64,000 bases of DNA from Tolypothrix tenuis PCC 7101 (GTDB lineage Bacteria > Cyanobacteriota > Cyanobacteriia > Cyanobacteriales > Nostocaceae): the NCBI RefSeq assembly GCF_002368295.1, contig NZ_AP018248.1, forward strand, positions 1,769,477-1,833,476, read 5' to 3'. Of this stretch, positions 25,499 to 34,700 are shown one piece after another (the stretch's first letter is position 1; each line of letters opens with the position of its first letter). The notes beneath the pieces were generated by a model, which was not told the DNA's origin, did not search any database, and worked only from the letters and a program-made list of their open reading frames with translations. The position numbers and the translations under genes are program-made.

Positions 25499-27454
25499 AT
25501 GAAAATCTTGCTTGTAGAAGATGATGACGTATTAATTAAAGTTCTGTCCAAAAATTTGACAACCCATCACTACATTGTAGATGTTGTAAAAGATGGGGAA
25601 ATGGGCTGGACTTACGGCTCTACCTTTGAGTATGACTTGATCATACTGGATATCATGCTGCCAAAGTTGGATGGCATCAGCTTATGCAAGCGTTTTCGGG
25701 CACAAGGTTACACAGTGCCAATTCTGTTACTAACGGCTCAAGATAATATTACTGCCAAAGTACAAGGATTAGATGCAGGTGCAGATGACTATGTTGTCAA
25801 ACCCTTCGATCCCATAGAATTAATTGCTAGGATTCGGGCATTACTGAGGCGTGGCAGTAACAATCCTTTTCCCTTACTGACTTGGGGAGATTTGCTGCTT
25901 AATCCTAGTACTTGTGAAGTCACTTACAATGGCCGTTCCCTGAACCTGACAACGATGGAATATGATTTACTAGAACTTTTGCTGCGAAACTGTCAGCATG
26001 TGTTCAGTAGCGAGGAACTTTTAGATAAATTATGGTCTTCAGAAGATTTTCCCTCTGAAGCAACAGTACGTTCTCATATTCGTCGCCTGCGGCACAAACT
26101 TGTAACTGCTGGTGCGCCCCATGATTTTATTGCTACCATGCATGGAAGGGGTTACTACTTAAAAGCACCAAGTACAGAAGAAGCGAATGATTTATCAGCA
26201 ACCCCAGAGAATAATTCTCATAGTGCTGCTGTTATAGCTAAATCTAAAGAAACCGAGAGCGATCGCCCACAGCATTTAATACCATCGGATTCGCAACAGC
26301 AATACTTGGCATTTCTCAACGAGACTTGGACGAGGACTAAACCACAAAGCCTCGACCAAATGGGGATTTTATTACAAATCATCAGAGACTTACAAACCAA
26401 TCAACTCACACCCCAGCAACAAACACAGGCGCAACAGGTGGCTCACAAACTCGCAGGAACTCTGGGAATTTTTGGGTTAACCAAGACAATGCATATTGCA
26501 CGGCAACTAGAGTATTGGTTAGGCGGTAGGGAGCGACTGCAACCAAAACACGCACCATTAATGAAAACTCTGGTAACGGCTCTCCAGCAAGATATAGATC
26601 ATACTACACTGATCCAAATGTCCCAGATTCCGGCTGGCCAGTCACCGCTATTGCTGATTATCAGTCCAGACAATGAATTCAACCAGTCAATCGTAGCTGT
26701 AGCAGCCAGTCGGGGGATTCGCATTCAAATTGCGCCTGCGCCGGATGTAGCGCAAGCAATGCTTACCAATGAATCTGTCTTGGATGCTTTCGGTGAAGAT
26801 CCTGATGTTATCCTGATGCGGTTACCCTCAATTCCATCGAGAGCAGAAGTCATCGATCAGCCTAATTCAGAGTTAAGTAACTTTTGGGAGACATTGCAGA
26901 CATTCGCCGAACGTTACCCGAAATTACCTATTGTTGTGATAGGCGATCGCGGTGAGATGAGCGATCGCTTAGAAGCAATGCGGCGGGGTGGCAAACTATT
27001 TTTGGTAACGCCGACTCCACCAGAACAAATAGTTGACACTGTCGTGAATTTGCTGCGCGATCCAGAGATTCCCAACAAGATAATGATCCTGGATGACGAT
27101 CAAGATTGGTTACGCACTCTCCCCACCTTGCTGAAACCTTGGGGATTTAAAGTAACTACCCTTGCCGATCCGCAACAATTTTGGGCAGTACTCCAAGCAG
27201 TTACTCCCGATGCTCTGGTATTAGATGTAAATATGCCACAAATCAATGGATTTGAACTCTGCCAAATTCTCCGCAGCGATCCGCATTGGCAGCGGTTGCC
27301 AGTATTATTTTTGAGTGTACTCACAGATCCTACTACTCAGAATCAAGCTTTTGCTGTTGGCGGTGATGATTATCTATGTAAACCCGTGAAAGGGGTGGAA
27401 TTAGCTAACCGGATTCTGCGGCGTTTACAAAGAGTTAGAGCTTGGGCGAATTGA
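25499..27454 (+). CDS. rcaC: RcaC-like multidomain response regulator
   Basis: The 651-residue protein has five parts. They are a receiver (1-117, Asp51, lysine in DDYVVKPFD), a winged-helix OmpR domain (about 125-228), a histidine phosphotransfer domain (QQVAHKLAGTLGIFG, His316), a receiver-like domain that looks degenerate (about 375-505), and a complete C-terminal receiver (LVLDVNMPQ, Asp576). Length and order match RcaC, the DNA-binding output of the RcaE-RcaF-RcaC phosphorelay controlling phycobiliprotein genes in chromatic acclimation. RcaE and RcaF are not in the window, so the light-colour role is inferred. ATG 25499 gives the standard start. Confidence 0.82.
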   Translation: MKILLVEDDDVLIKVLSKNLTTHHYIVDVVKDGEMGWTYGSTFEYDLIILDIMLPKLDGISLCKRFRAQGYTVPILLLTAQDNITAKVQGLDAGADDYVVKPFDPIELIARIRALLRRGSNNPFPLLTWGDLLLNPSTCEVTYNGRSLNLTTMEYDLLELLLRNCQHVFSSEELLDKLWSSEDFPSEATVRSHIRRLRHKLVTAGAPHDFIATMHGRGYYLKAPSTEEANDLSATPENNSHSAAVIAKSKETESDRPQHLIPSDSQQQYLAFLNETWTRTKPQSLDQMGILLQIIRDLQTNQLTPQQQTQAQQVAHKLAGTLGIFGLTKTMHIARQLEYWLGGRERLQPKHAPLMKTLVTALQQDIDHTTLIQMSQIPAGQSPLLLIISPDNEFNQSIVAVAASRGIRIQIAPAPDVAQAMLTNESVLDAFGEDPDVILMRLPSIPSRAEVIDQPNSELSNFWETLQTFAERYPKLPIVVIGDRGEMSDRLEAMRRGGKLFLVTPTPPEQIVDTVVNLLRDPEIPNKIMILDDDQDWLRTLPTLLKPWGFKVTTLADPQQFWAVLQAVTPDALVLDVNMPQINGFELCQILRSDPHWQRLPVLFLSVLTDPTTQNQAFAVGGDDYLCKPVKGVELANRILRRLQRVRAWAN

Positions 27455-27459
27455 TGATA

Positions 27460-27515
27460 GGGCATAGGGCATGGGGCATGGGGCATTGGGCATTGGGCAT
27501 TGGGCATGGGGTAAT
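27460..27515. repeat. GGGCATA/GGGCATT heptamer array
   Basis: About seven 7-bp units follow directly after the rcaC-like stop codon. Confidence 0.85.
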
Positions 27516-27585
27516 TGGTAAGTGGAATTTTATCTCCTGATCCCCTAATCCCCAATCCCTAATCCCCCTTATTTTTACCCAAAGC

Positions 27586-27816
27586 ATTACGGCTAAGATA
27601 GTTAACTTAATTCAGGCTCATCAAATACAACAACTGTTGATGGTAGCTGAACCCCAAATATTAGGTATGATGCGCGATGTGATCGCGCCTTTATTAGGGA
27701 AAAATATTAAGATACATGAATTAGCAAAAGAGATTTGTCATCTGAAAACTCATGAAATACATGAGTATCTTGCTAGTAAAAACTTGTTACCACCACACAA
27801 AAGAGCTTCAATCTAG
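27586..27816 (+). pseudogene. Truncated host-attachment (PF10116-type) protein, C-terminal remnant
   Basis: An open frame without a start codon at its left edge encodes about 76 residues ending in TAG at 27814. It includes QQLLMVAEPQILGMMRD, then IKIHELAKEICHLKTHEI and HEYL. This corresponds to the C-terminal half of the 'protein required for attachment to host cells' family, usually about 145 residues. The left side runs straight into heptamer repeats, so the N-terminal half is missing. An ATG at 27640 could allow a short product, but I consider it a remnant. Confidence 0.65.
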
Positions 27817-28041
27817 TGATTGCCAATGGCAATCACAAAAATTCAGTCCATTAACTAAATGAACTGATAGTTTCGCAAGGCTAAAAAATGTTACTTAAAG
27901 TTTACTGAACATTTAATGTAGCAATTCTTGAGAGACAATAATCTTATGAGGAAGCTGAGATTAACAACGTAACCTCAGCCTTTCCTTACCAATCTCCTTA
28001 AATGTTTTTTGTGTTGTACAGACACACACATGGAGGTAGAA

Positions 28042-28155
28042 ATGTTACACGATATTTTAGTACCAGATCCCGGCACGTACCTCATCATCAAAATTTCTGT
28101 GTTGATTTTGGCACTGTTAGTATTGATGATTGTAGCTGCGGCTCCAGTTCTTTAA
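28042..28155 (+). CDS. Small single-span membrane peptide (37 aa) with strong ribosome-binding site
   Basis: ATG 28042 follows a GGAGG at 28032-28036 at good spacing. The peptide starts MLHDILVPDPGTYLIIK and continues as one hydrophobic helix (ISVLILALLVLMIVAAA), ending PVL. It is too short for normal gene calling. The combination of an excellent ribosome-binding site and a clean transmembrane helix argues that it is translated. Function unknown. Confidence 0.6.
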   Translation: MLHDILVPDPGTYLIIKISVLILALLVLMIVAAAPVL

Positions 28156-28547
28156 GAATTAACTCAAAAATTAAGGTTCTCACTCCGATATCTCACAGAT
28201 GTGAGTAGTCTTTGCTGCTTGATTGGCAAAATCGTTAATTGCGTAAAGATGACTGTATCTGCTTTGGGGTACAGTTGATGGCAATCGAATCGCAAGTGAA
28301 GCGGTAGCGATATTATGGGCGTGAAATCAGCAGAATAAAAACCTGAATCTGGATTTAAATAGAATTCACCAGAGAGTCTGACAATTAGCCTAGGAATGAT
28401 CTTTCGTATTACCAAAGATGGAGAAGATACGATTGAGAGGATTCTATATCGCAATGCTTAGTGAAATATCGATGGTTGGAATCAATATAATGACCTCGGA
28501 TGACAACTGCTAATCAACTGTTTAATTAGGATTTGCATGGACTAGAT
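28156..28547. other. Intergenic region, nothing recognised
   Basis: About 390 bp. A minus-strand ORF of 96 codons spans part of it (28164-28454) but has no recognisable domain or ribosome-binding site, and I do not call it. Confidence 0.4.
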
Positions 28548-28715
28548 TTAACTAGCGTGTTCCCAGTCGCTGAGTAACTCATGTTGTTGTGGTTTTGTCT
28601 GACGTTTCTTCAGGGGAACTCGAGGCGAACCGATATCAACCTTGGGGAAAGACTGTTGTTTCTTCTTAGGAGATTGGTTACCTTGGGTTTTGGAATTAGT
28701 CGGTGTGTTTGTCAT
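28548..28715 (-). CDS. Small basic hypothetical protein (55 aa)
   Basis: Starting at ATG 28715 the product begins MTNTPTNSKTQGNQSPKKKQ. It contains IGSPRVPLKKRQTKPQQHEL and ends SDWEHAS. It is rich in Lys, Gln and Ser and is probably unstructured. I recognise no domain. The terminal PRVPLKKRQ...LLSDWEH pattern reads like conserved sequence rather than chance, but support is limited. Confidence 0.45.
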   Translation of the reverse strand: MTNTPTNSKTQGNQSPKKKQQSFPKVDIGSPRVPLKKRQTKPQQHELLSDWEHAS

Positions 28716-29001
28716 GGCTTTATGAACCTGTAATGAAAACTTCAGCACTACTGTATATCATCAATTTTAAAACTGCAAATTTCGGAAGAAATATTTTATT
28801 TTTTTCAGTATTCCTACGGGAATAGCAATCTCTTCATTTATTCAGTATTTATTCACTATTTTTTCACATTATCAGGACAAATATAAGATACTGTTAACAA
28901 CTGCTTAAGAATTAGTTCACAGTAAAATTCCTGAGATGTGGAGTTTAAAAGTAACAATACATAGTGATACAAGCGTTGCGTAAGAGTTTCCGCGATCGCG
29001 C

Positions 29002-31350
29002 TTATGGCTGTTTATTCATCTGAGAATTAACAATTGAGAAACCTCTTCTTGTAGATTTGCTTTTGGCTACCTGCACTTGAAAGCTGATGCGATCGCTTTT
29101 TTCTCCACTTCGCGCTTCCAATGTCCATTTACCAGGATGCAGATGCCAAAATACAGAATTAGCTGAATCTATAGCTAGCTTTTCACCATTTAACCGCCAC
29201 TCTATAGGCTCAACTACCTTTCCTATTAGCTTAAACTCTAGTTTCTGGCTTGTTTGTTCCCCTGGATACAGCAAAAATAAATCGCCATTGTGAGGAGATA
29301 GAATTCTCAAGTTGCTAGTATTAAAAGTTGCTTGTTGCTGTCTTGCTAACCATTCGTCATATTCTGGCGATAAATTGCCTGGTTCTTGATTTTCATAGGC
29401 GATTTTGTCTTCTGGATAAAAGTATTCCTGCACCACAGAAGTACAATCTGGTGTAGGTTTTAACCCAGAAATTGCACAGATGGGTAATTGCACTAAACCT
29501 TGAGGCGGCAGAAAATTTTCTGGTTCTTGATGTTCGTGCAAATGTAACATAATCCGATTCCACAAAGGCGCTGCCCCAGTCACCCCTGATACTTGGCGCA
29601 TCGGTTCGCCTGTGAAATTTCCTACCCAAGTGGCGACGGTATAATCTGTAGTGAAGCCTACAGTCCAAGTATCGCGGAAATTGGAAGAAGTCCCAGTTTT
29701 AACTGCTGCTGGGAAGGGCAGATTTAATATAGAATCTACACCAAAAGCTGTGGCGCGGGCGTGGTTGTCGCGCAGCATATCGGTGATTAATTGCCATGTT
29801 GTTGGGTTGGTGTTTGGTGTTTGGTGTTTGGTGTTTGGGGATTGGGAAAATGTAGAAACTAGGGATGTGGCTTTACCTTGTTGGGCTATGGTGACGTAAG
29901 CCTTGGCTAATTCCCAAAGGCTGACTTCGCCACTACCAAGAGTTAAACCTAAGCCATAATATTCGGGGGTTTGGTTGAGGTGTTCAAAGCCTAATTGACG
30001 CAGATGTTCGAGGAAAGCTGGTACGCCTATTTTTTCTAATACCCTGACAGCGGGGACATTGAGGGAGTTTGCTAAAGCTACCCGCACTCGCACTGGGCCG
30101 AGAAACCTTTGGGTATAATCTGTAGGGCTATAAAGTTTGGCACCAGGAATGGCGTAATGTGCTGGGACATCTGCCAAAATTGTATTCGGGCGAATTATAC
30201 CTTTTGCTAACGCCAACTCGTAAACGAACGGCTTGAGAGTAGAACCTGGTTGACGTAGCGCTTGTACTCCATCATTGCGTCCGAGTTTGGCTTCATTAAA
30301 ATAATCGGGGGAACCAACATAAGCTAAGACTTCCCCAGTGTGGTTGTCTATTACCAAAGCTGCTGCATCATGGACGTTATTTGCAGCTAGGGAAGAAAGT
30401 ACTTGCTTTACCTGTGCTTCGACAAATTGCTGTAAAGGTCTATCTATTGTAGTGTGAATCTGACCTTCCCCTTGTGGGGTGCTTTGCTGATTTGCTAACC
30501 AGAATAAAAAGTGGGGTGCAGCAATAATTCCCCGTTGGCGAGACTGAAATACTACCTTTTCTGTGTAGGCGCGTTCGGCTAGTGCGGAAGTAATATAACC
30601 ATCCTGTACCATGCGATTGAGAACGTATTTTTGACGCTGCTTTAACCGTTGCCAATGTTCTAGCGGGTCAAAATATGTGGGATTATTGGGGATGGCAGCT
30701 AATAAACTAGCTTGGGCAAGATTTAAATCACTAGCTGGGAGAGAAAAATAAGTTCGGGATGCGGCTTCCACACCATAGATATTTCCTCCCATAGGTAAGC
30801 GATTGATATATGCAGAGAGGATTTCATCTTTATTCATCCCCGCTACTAACCGCCAAGATAGCCAAATTTCTTGTAGCTTTCCTGAGAGATGGCGCGGAAC
30901 AGGATCTAACATCCGCGATAACTGCATGGTAATTGTAGAAGCACCAGAGACAATTTTTTTGGCGTGAATTGCTTCTTTAATCGCGCGGGCTACTGCTTTT
31001 AAATCTAACGCGCCATGATGATAGAAGCTGCTATCTTCAGCCGCTAAAATTGCCTGAATAAATTGAGGAGAAACTTGATTTAAGGGGACTACAGCAGTAT
31101 GCTCTTGGTCACGGGTGAGTAAAGTTCCTAAGGGTAGTCCATTGCGATCGCTAAATTGCAACGCTAGCTGATTTTGTTGAATATCTGTAGCCCGAATTGG
31201 CGCAAAATAGGGCAGTAAGCGCACTTCCAAGCACATCAACAGCAAAGCTAAGATTACCTTACCCTTTTTGCTGCGATTCAATACTCGCCAAAATTTTTGC
31301 GTAATTTGGATTAGCCTGCGTGAAGTTACTTTCATTAGCGAATGCGCCAC
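29002..31350 (-). CDS. pbpC: Penicillin-binding protein 1C (bifunctional glycosyltransferase/transpeptidase)
   Basis: This 782-residue class A PBP polymerises and crosslinks peptidoglycan. It has an N-terminal membrane anchor (about 33-48), then a GT51 domain with catalytic EDSSFYHHGA and SGASTITMQLSRML. The transpeptidase has GSTLKPF as SxxK, SLN, and KTGTSSNFRDTW, followed by the PBP1C-specific C-terminal domain (ILSPHNGDLFLLYPG). Downstream of the SLN motif a tetra-heptamer repeat is read as SPNTKHQTPNTNP, an insertion in the transpeptidase domain. It is divergent from the alpha-2-macroglobulin gene, its usual partner. Confidence 0.95.
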   Translation of the reverse strand: MAHSLMKVTSRRLIQITQKFWRVLNRSKKGKVILALLLMCLEVRLLPYFAPIRATDIQQNQLALQFSDRNGLPLGTLLTRDQEHTAVVPLNQVSPQFIQAILAAEDSSFYHHGALDLKAVARAIKEAIHAKKIVSGASTITMQLSRMLDPVPRHLSGKLQEIWLSWRLVAGMNKDEILSAYINRLPMGGNIYGVEAASRTYFSLPASDLNLAQASLLAAIPNNPTYFDPLEHWQRLKQRQKYVLNRMVQDGYITSALAERAYTEKVVFQSRQRGIIAAPHFLFWLANQQSTPQGEGQIHTTIDRPLQQFVEAQVKQVLSSLAANNVHDAAALVIDNHTGEVLAYVGSPDYFNEAKLGRNDGVQALRQPGSTLKPFVYELALAKGIIRPNTILADVPAHYAIPGAKLYSPTDYTQRFLGPVRVRVALANSLNVPAVRVLEKIGVPAFLEHLRQLGFEHLNQTPEYYGLGLTLGSGEVSLWELAKAYVTIAQQGKATSLVSTFSQSPNTKHQTPNTNPTTWQLITDMLRDNHARATAFGVDSILNLPFPAAVKTGTSSNFRDTWTVGFTTDYTVATWVGNFTGEPMRQVSGVTGAAPLWNRIMLHLHEHQEPENFLPPQGLVQLPICAISGLKPTPDCTSVVQEYFYPEDKIAYENQEPGNLSPEYDEWLARQQQATFNTSNLRILSPHNGDLFLLYPGEQTSQKLEFKLIGKVVEPIEWRLNGEKLAIDSANSVFWHLHPGKWTLEARSGEKSDRISFQVQVAKSKSTRRGFSIVNSQMNKQP
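29811..29838. repeat. TGTTTGG heptamer array inside pbpC
   Basis: Four exact 7-bp units lie within the coding sequence. Three units equal 21 bp, so the array adds whole codons and keeps the frame open. Confidence 0.92.
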
Positions 31351-31765
31351 CCTGTCAAACTTACTTTAATTTTGACGTAGCGATCGCACTGTAATCAGGA
31401 AATATTACTAACAATTTACAACTGATTTGTCATTTGTCATTTGTCATTTGTCATTGGTATGTATTCACAAATTTTTATCTATAAAAAATCAATACTTCTT
31501 AATATAATTTTCTCCTCTTCTTCCTCTCTGTGTCCTCAGCGCCTCTGCGGTTCATTACCTCTTCTCTTCTTGTCCCGCACGGCTTCTCGGCGAGACGCTT
31601 TGCGAACGCGGTTTATTTAAAAAAATATCACAACTGCCGCCCGATTCCCATCATTAAGAATTGTAGTTATTACTAGGAACAATCATATTCTATTGGTTAT
31701 CTATATAATAATCTCACGCAGAGTCGCAGAGGCGCAGAGAGAAAAGAGATATCTATTTTAAATTT
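31351..31765. other. Divergent promoter region of pbpC and the alpha-2-macroglobulin gene
   Basis: This 415-bp gap contains a TTTGTCA heptamer run (31424-31456). It also holds two inverted copies of a CTCTGCGCCTCTGCG-type word (about 31527-31552 and 31717-31740), which could form a long-range hairpin. I see no ORF and no clear promoter. Confidence 0.5.
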
Positions 31766-34700
31766 ATGATAATTAAAGTTTTAATTAAATTTCTACTTAG
31801 CTTAACACTGATGCTAGGCATAGCAGGGTGTAGCTTGTTCGGAATTAATTCTGGTAGAGAACAACTACCAACAGTTGCGCCTCTCGCACCGCCAAAATTA
31901 CCAGATTGGATTGAACAAATTAGTCCTATTGGTGATGCTAAACCCTTAAATCAAATTCGCATCCGATTTAAAGAAGCTTTAATTCCAGTAGAAAGCTTAG
32001 ATAGTCCAGAACAGCAGAATTTACTGCAAAAATTTGAACTTACACCACCTTTACCCGGTAGATTTCGCTTTTTAACACCGCGTATGGTAGGGTTTCAAGC
32101 TGATAAAGCCTTACCACAAGCAACCAGATTTCAAGTCACTCTCAAATCTGGTTTAGCAGATTTAAAAAAACATCGTTTAGATAAAGATTTAGCTTGGACT
32201 TTCAATACAGAACCAATTAATCTGAGTAATTTACCAGGCGTTAACCCAATGGAAAAGGCTGACGAGCAACCGATTGATTTACAGCCAAAATTACAATTTA
32301 CATCGAATGTGGAACTAGATGTAAATTCTGTACAGAAACATTTACAGTTGATTCCTGAAGGTAAAACCGATGGTGTTGGTTTTAAAGTCATCTTAGATAA
32401 AGAAGAAAAACCACAAGAAAGCGAAGATCCGTTAGAAAAATTTGACCCTGCACAACGTAACTGGGTTTATCAGCTAATTCCCCAACTCAAGCTGGCATCA
32501 GCAACTCGTTATCGGCTTAGTTTTGCACCTGGAATTTTGCCAGCTTATGGTAATTTACCCAGCGAAAAAGAATTTGCTAGTAAATTAGCTACCTATTCAC
32601 CTTTAGCATTTCAAGGCATAAATTTCTATGGACAACCAGACGCAGGTGGAACCTACGGTAGATTTGTTAAAGGTAGTCCACAGTTAGAATTTAATAACAT
32701 CTTAGTTGCTGATTCTGCGATAGAAAATATTAAAATTGAACCGAAACCAAAAGATATTGATCGAATCATCCAAGTTAACGATGAAGATAGGATTGTCAAT
32801 ATTAATCCTTATGCTTTAGCACCAGCTACAAGTTATACAATTACTGTTGGTGGAAATCTCAAAGATAAATTTGGACAGACTTTAGGTAAACCTGTCAGTT
32901 TAAAATATGATACTGGTGATTTAGCTGGTGATATTTGGGTTCCTGCAGATTTAAATATTTTTCCTGCTGGTAAAGACTTACAACTAAATATCAATACAAT
33001 AAATTTGCCAGAGGCGAACTATAAAGCTGCTTATAAAGTAGTGCAACCAATAGACTTAGTTTACGATAATAATGCTAGCAATTTATTACCGAAACCTGTT
33101 GAATGGCAAAGTTTCTCCATAGCGAGGAAGAATAATCAAGCAGTTGATATTAATGTGCCGCTGCGGGAAAGGCTATCTTCTCCCACAGGGATGTTAGCTT
33201 ATGGTGTACAAGCACGGACTAACAAATATCAGGAGAATGGTAAGGAATTGTGGCGAGAACCCACCACTTACGGCTTAGTACAATTAACAAATTTAGGTGT
33301 ATTTTCTCAGTGGTTTCCTGATTCCGGCTTAATCCGTGTTCATCATCTTAGTGATGGTTCGCCTGTGAAAGCTGCGGCTGTAGAAATTTATCAATCACAA
33401 TTAAATGCCAAATCTCGTCCCCCAGCTTCACCTTGTGCAACTGGGAAGACTGATGATAGTGGTAATTTAAGTATTAAAACCGCCGATTTAAAGCAGTGTT
33501 TAGGTGGTAATCAAACCTTTGTTAAAGCACCAGAATTTTTAATAATTGCCCGGGAAAATCAAGATTGGGCATTTACCCGCACAGAAGAATATAGTGGTGT
33601 TTATGGTTATGGTGTTGATGCCGGTTGGCAAGATGGTAAACCAGAATCACGGGGAATTATCTTCTCAGATAGACAGTTATATCAACCTGGTGAAAAAGCT
33701 TGGTTAACTGGTTTCGCTGACTATTTACAAAATGGTACAATTCAGCAAGATAAAAATGCTGCTTACCAAGTAACTCTAGTTGATCCTGATGGAAAAAATA
33801 CTAGTTTAGGTACAAAAACTACTAATGAGTTTGGTACATTCTCGTTAGAGTTACCAATTAGTAAAACGCAACGCTTAGGATATTATACAGTCCAAGCCAA
33901 GGGTAAAAGCGGGCAAGAAATATCTGGAGAGTTTCGAGTTGCAGAATTTAAATCGCCTAACTTTAAAGTTGAACTGAATTTAGATAAAGAATTTGCCTTC
34001 ATTGGCGATAAAGTTGAAGCAAAAGCTGCTAGTAATTATCTTTTTGGTGCGCCTGTTCAAGGAGGCGAAGCTAAATATTTTGTGACTCGCCAACAAGCTA
34101 ATTTTATTCCTAAAGGTTGGGAAGAATTTAGCTTTGGTAGACAATGGTTTTGGCCGGAAGAAAGTCCTACCTTAACTAGCGACGTTTTACAAAATACTTC
34201 TGTACTTGATGCTAACGGTAAAAGCGCCCAAAGTCTGACAGTAGCGAAGGATTTACCCTACCCCATGACTTACCAGGTAGATGTGCAAGTCGCGGATGTT
34301 TCTAATTTATCGGTAGCGGATTCCCAAACTTTTACAGCTTTACCAAGTAATCGTTTAATTGGCTTAAAAACTAATTTTGTGGCTGATGCGGGTAAGCCAT
34401 TTAATATCGAAGCTGTTGTAACTGACCCTACAGGGAAACCTCTCACAGGTCAACGGCTACGTCTAGAATTACAACAGATGAAATATAGTAGCGTTACCAA
34501 ATTAGTAGAAGGTAGCCGCACAGCAAAAAATCAAGTTGAATATAAAACAGTTGCACAAGCAGAAGTTACATCTGCGAGTAATCCCCAATCGGTAAATTTA
34601 ACGCCAAGAGAATCTGGTTCATACAGAATTAGAGCGAATTTTAGCGATACTAAAGATGAAATCAGCGCTACAGATTTACAAATTTGGGTAACTGGAAATA

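Noticed and set aside
28002..28208. 68-codon plus-strand ORF
   Set aside because: It runs in another frame across the better supported 37-codon membrane peptide with its GGAGG site.
28164..28454. 96-codon minus-strand ORF
   Set aside because: There is no recognisable domain and no ribosome-binding site; it overlaps only non-coding DNA, so a gene cannot be supported.
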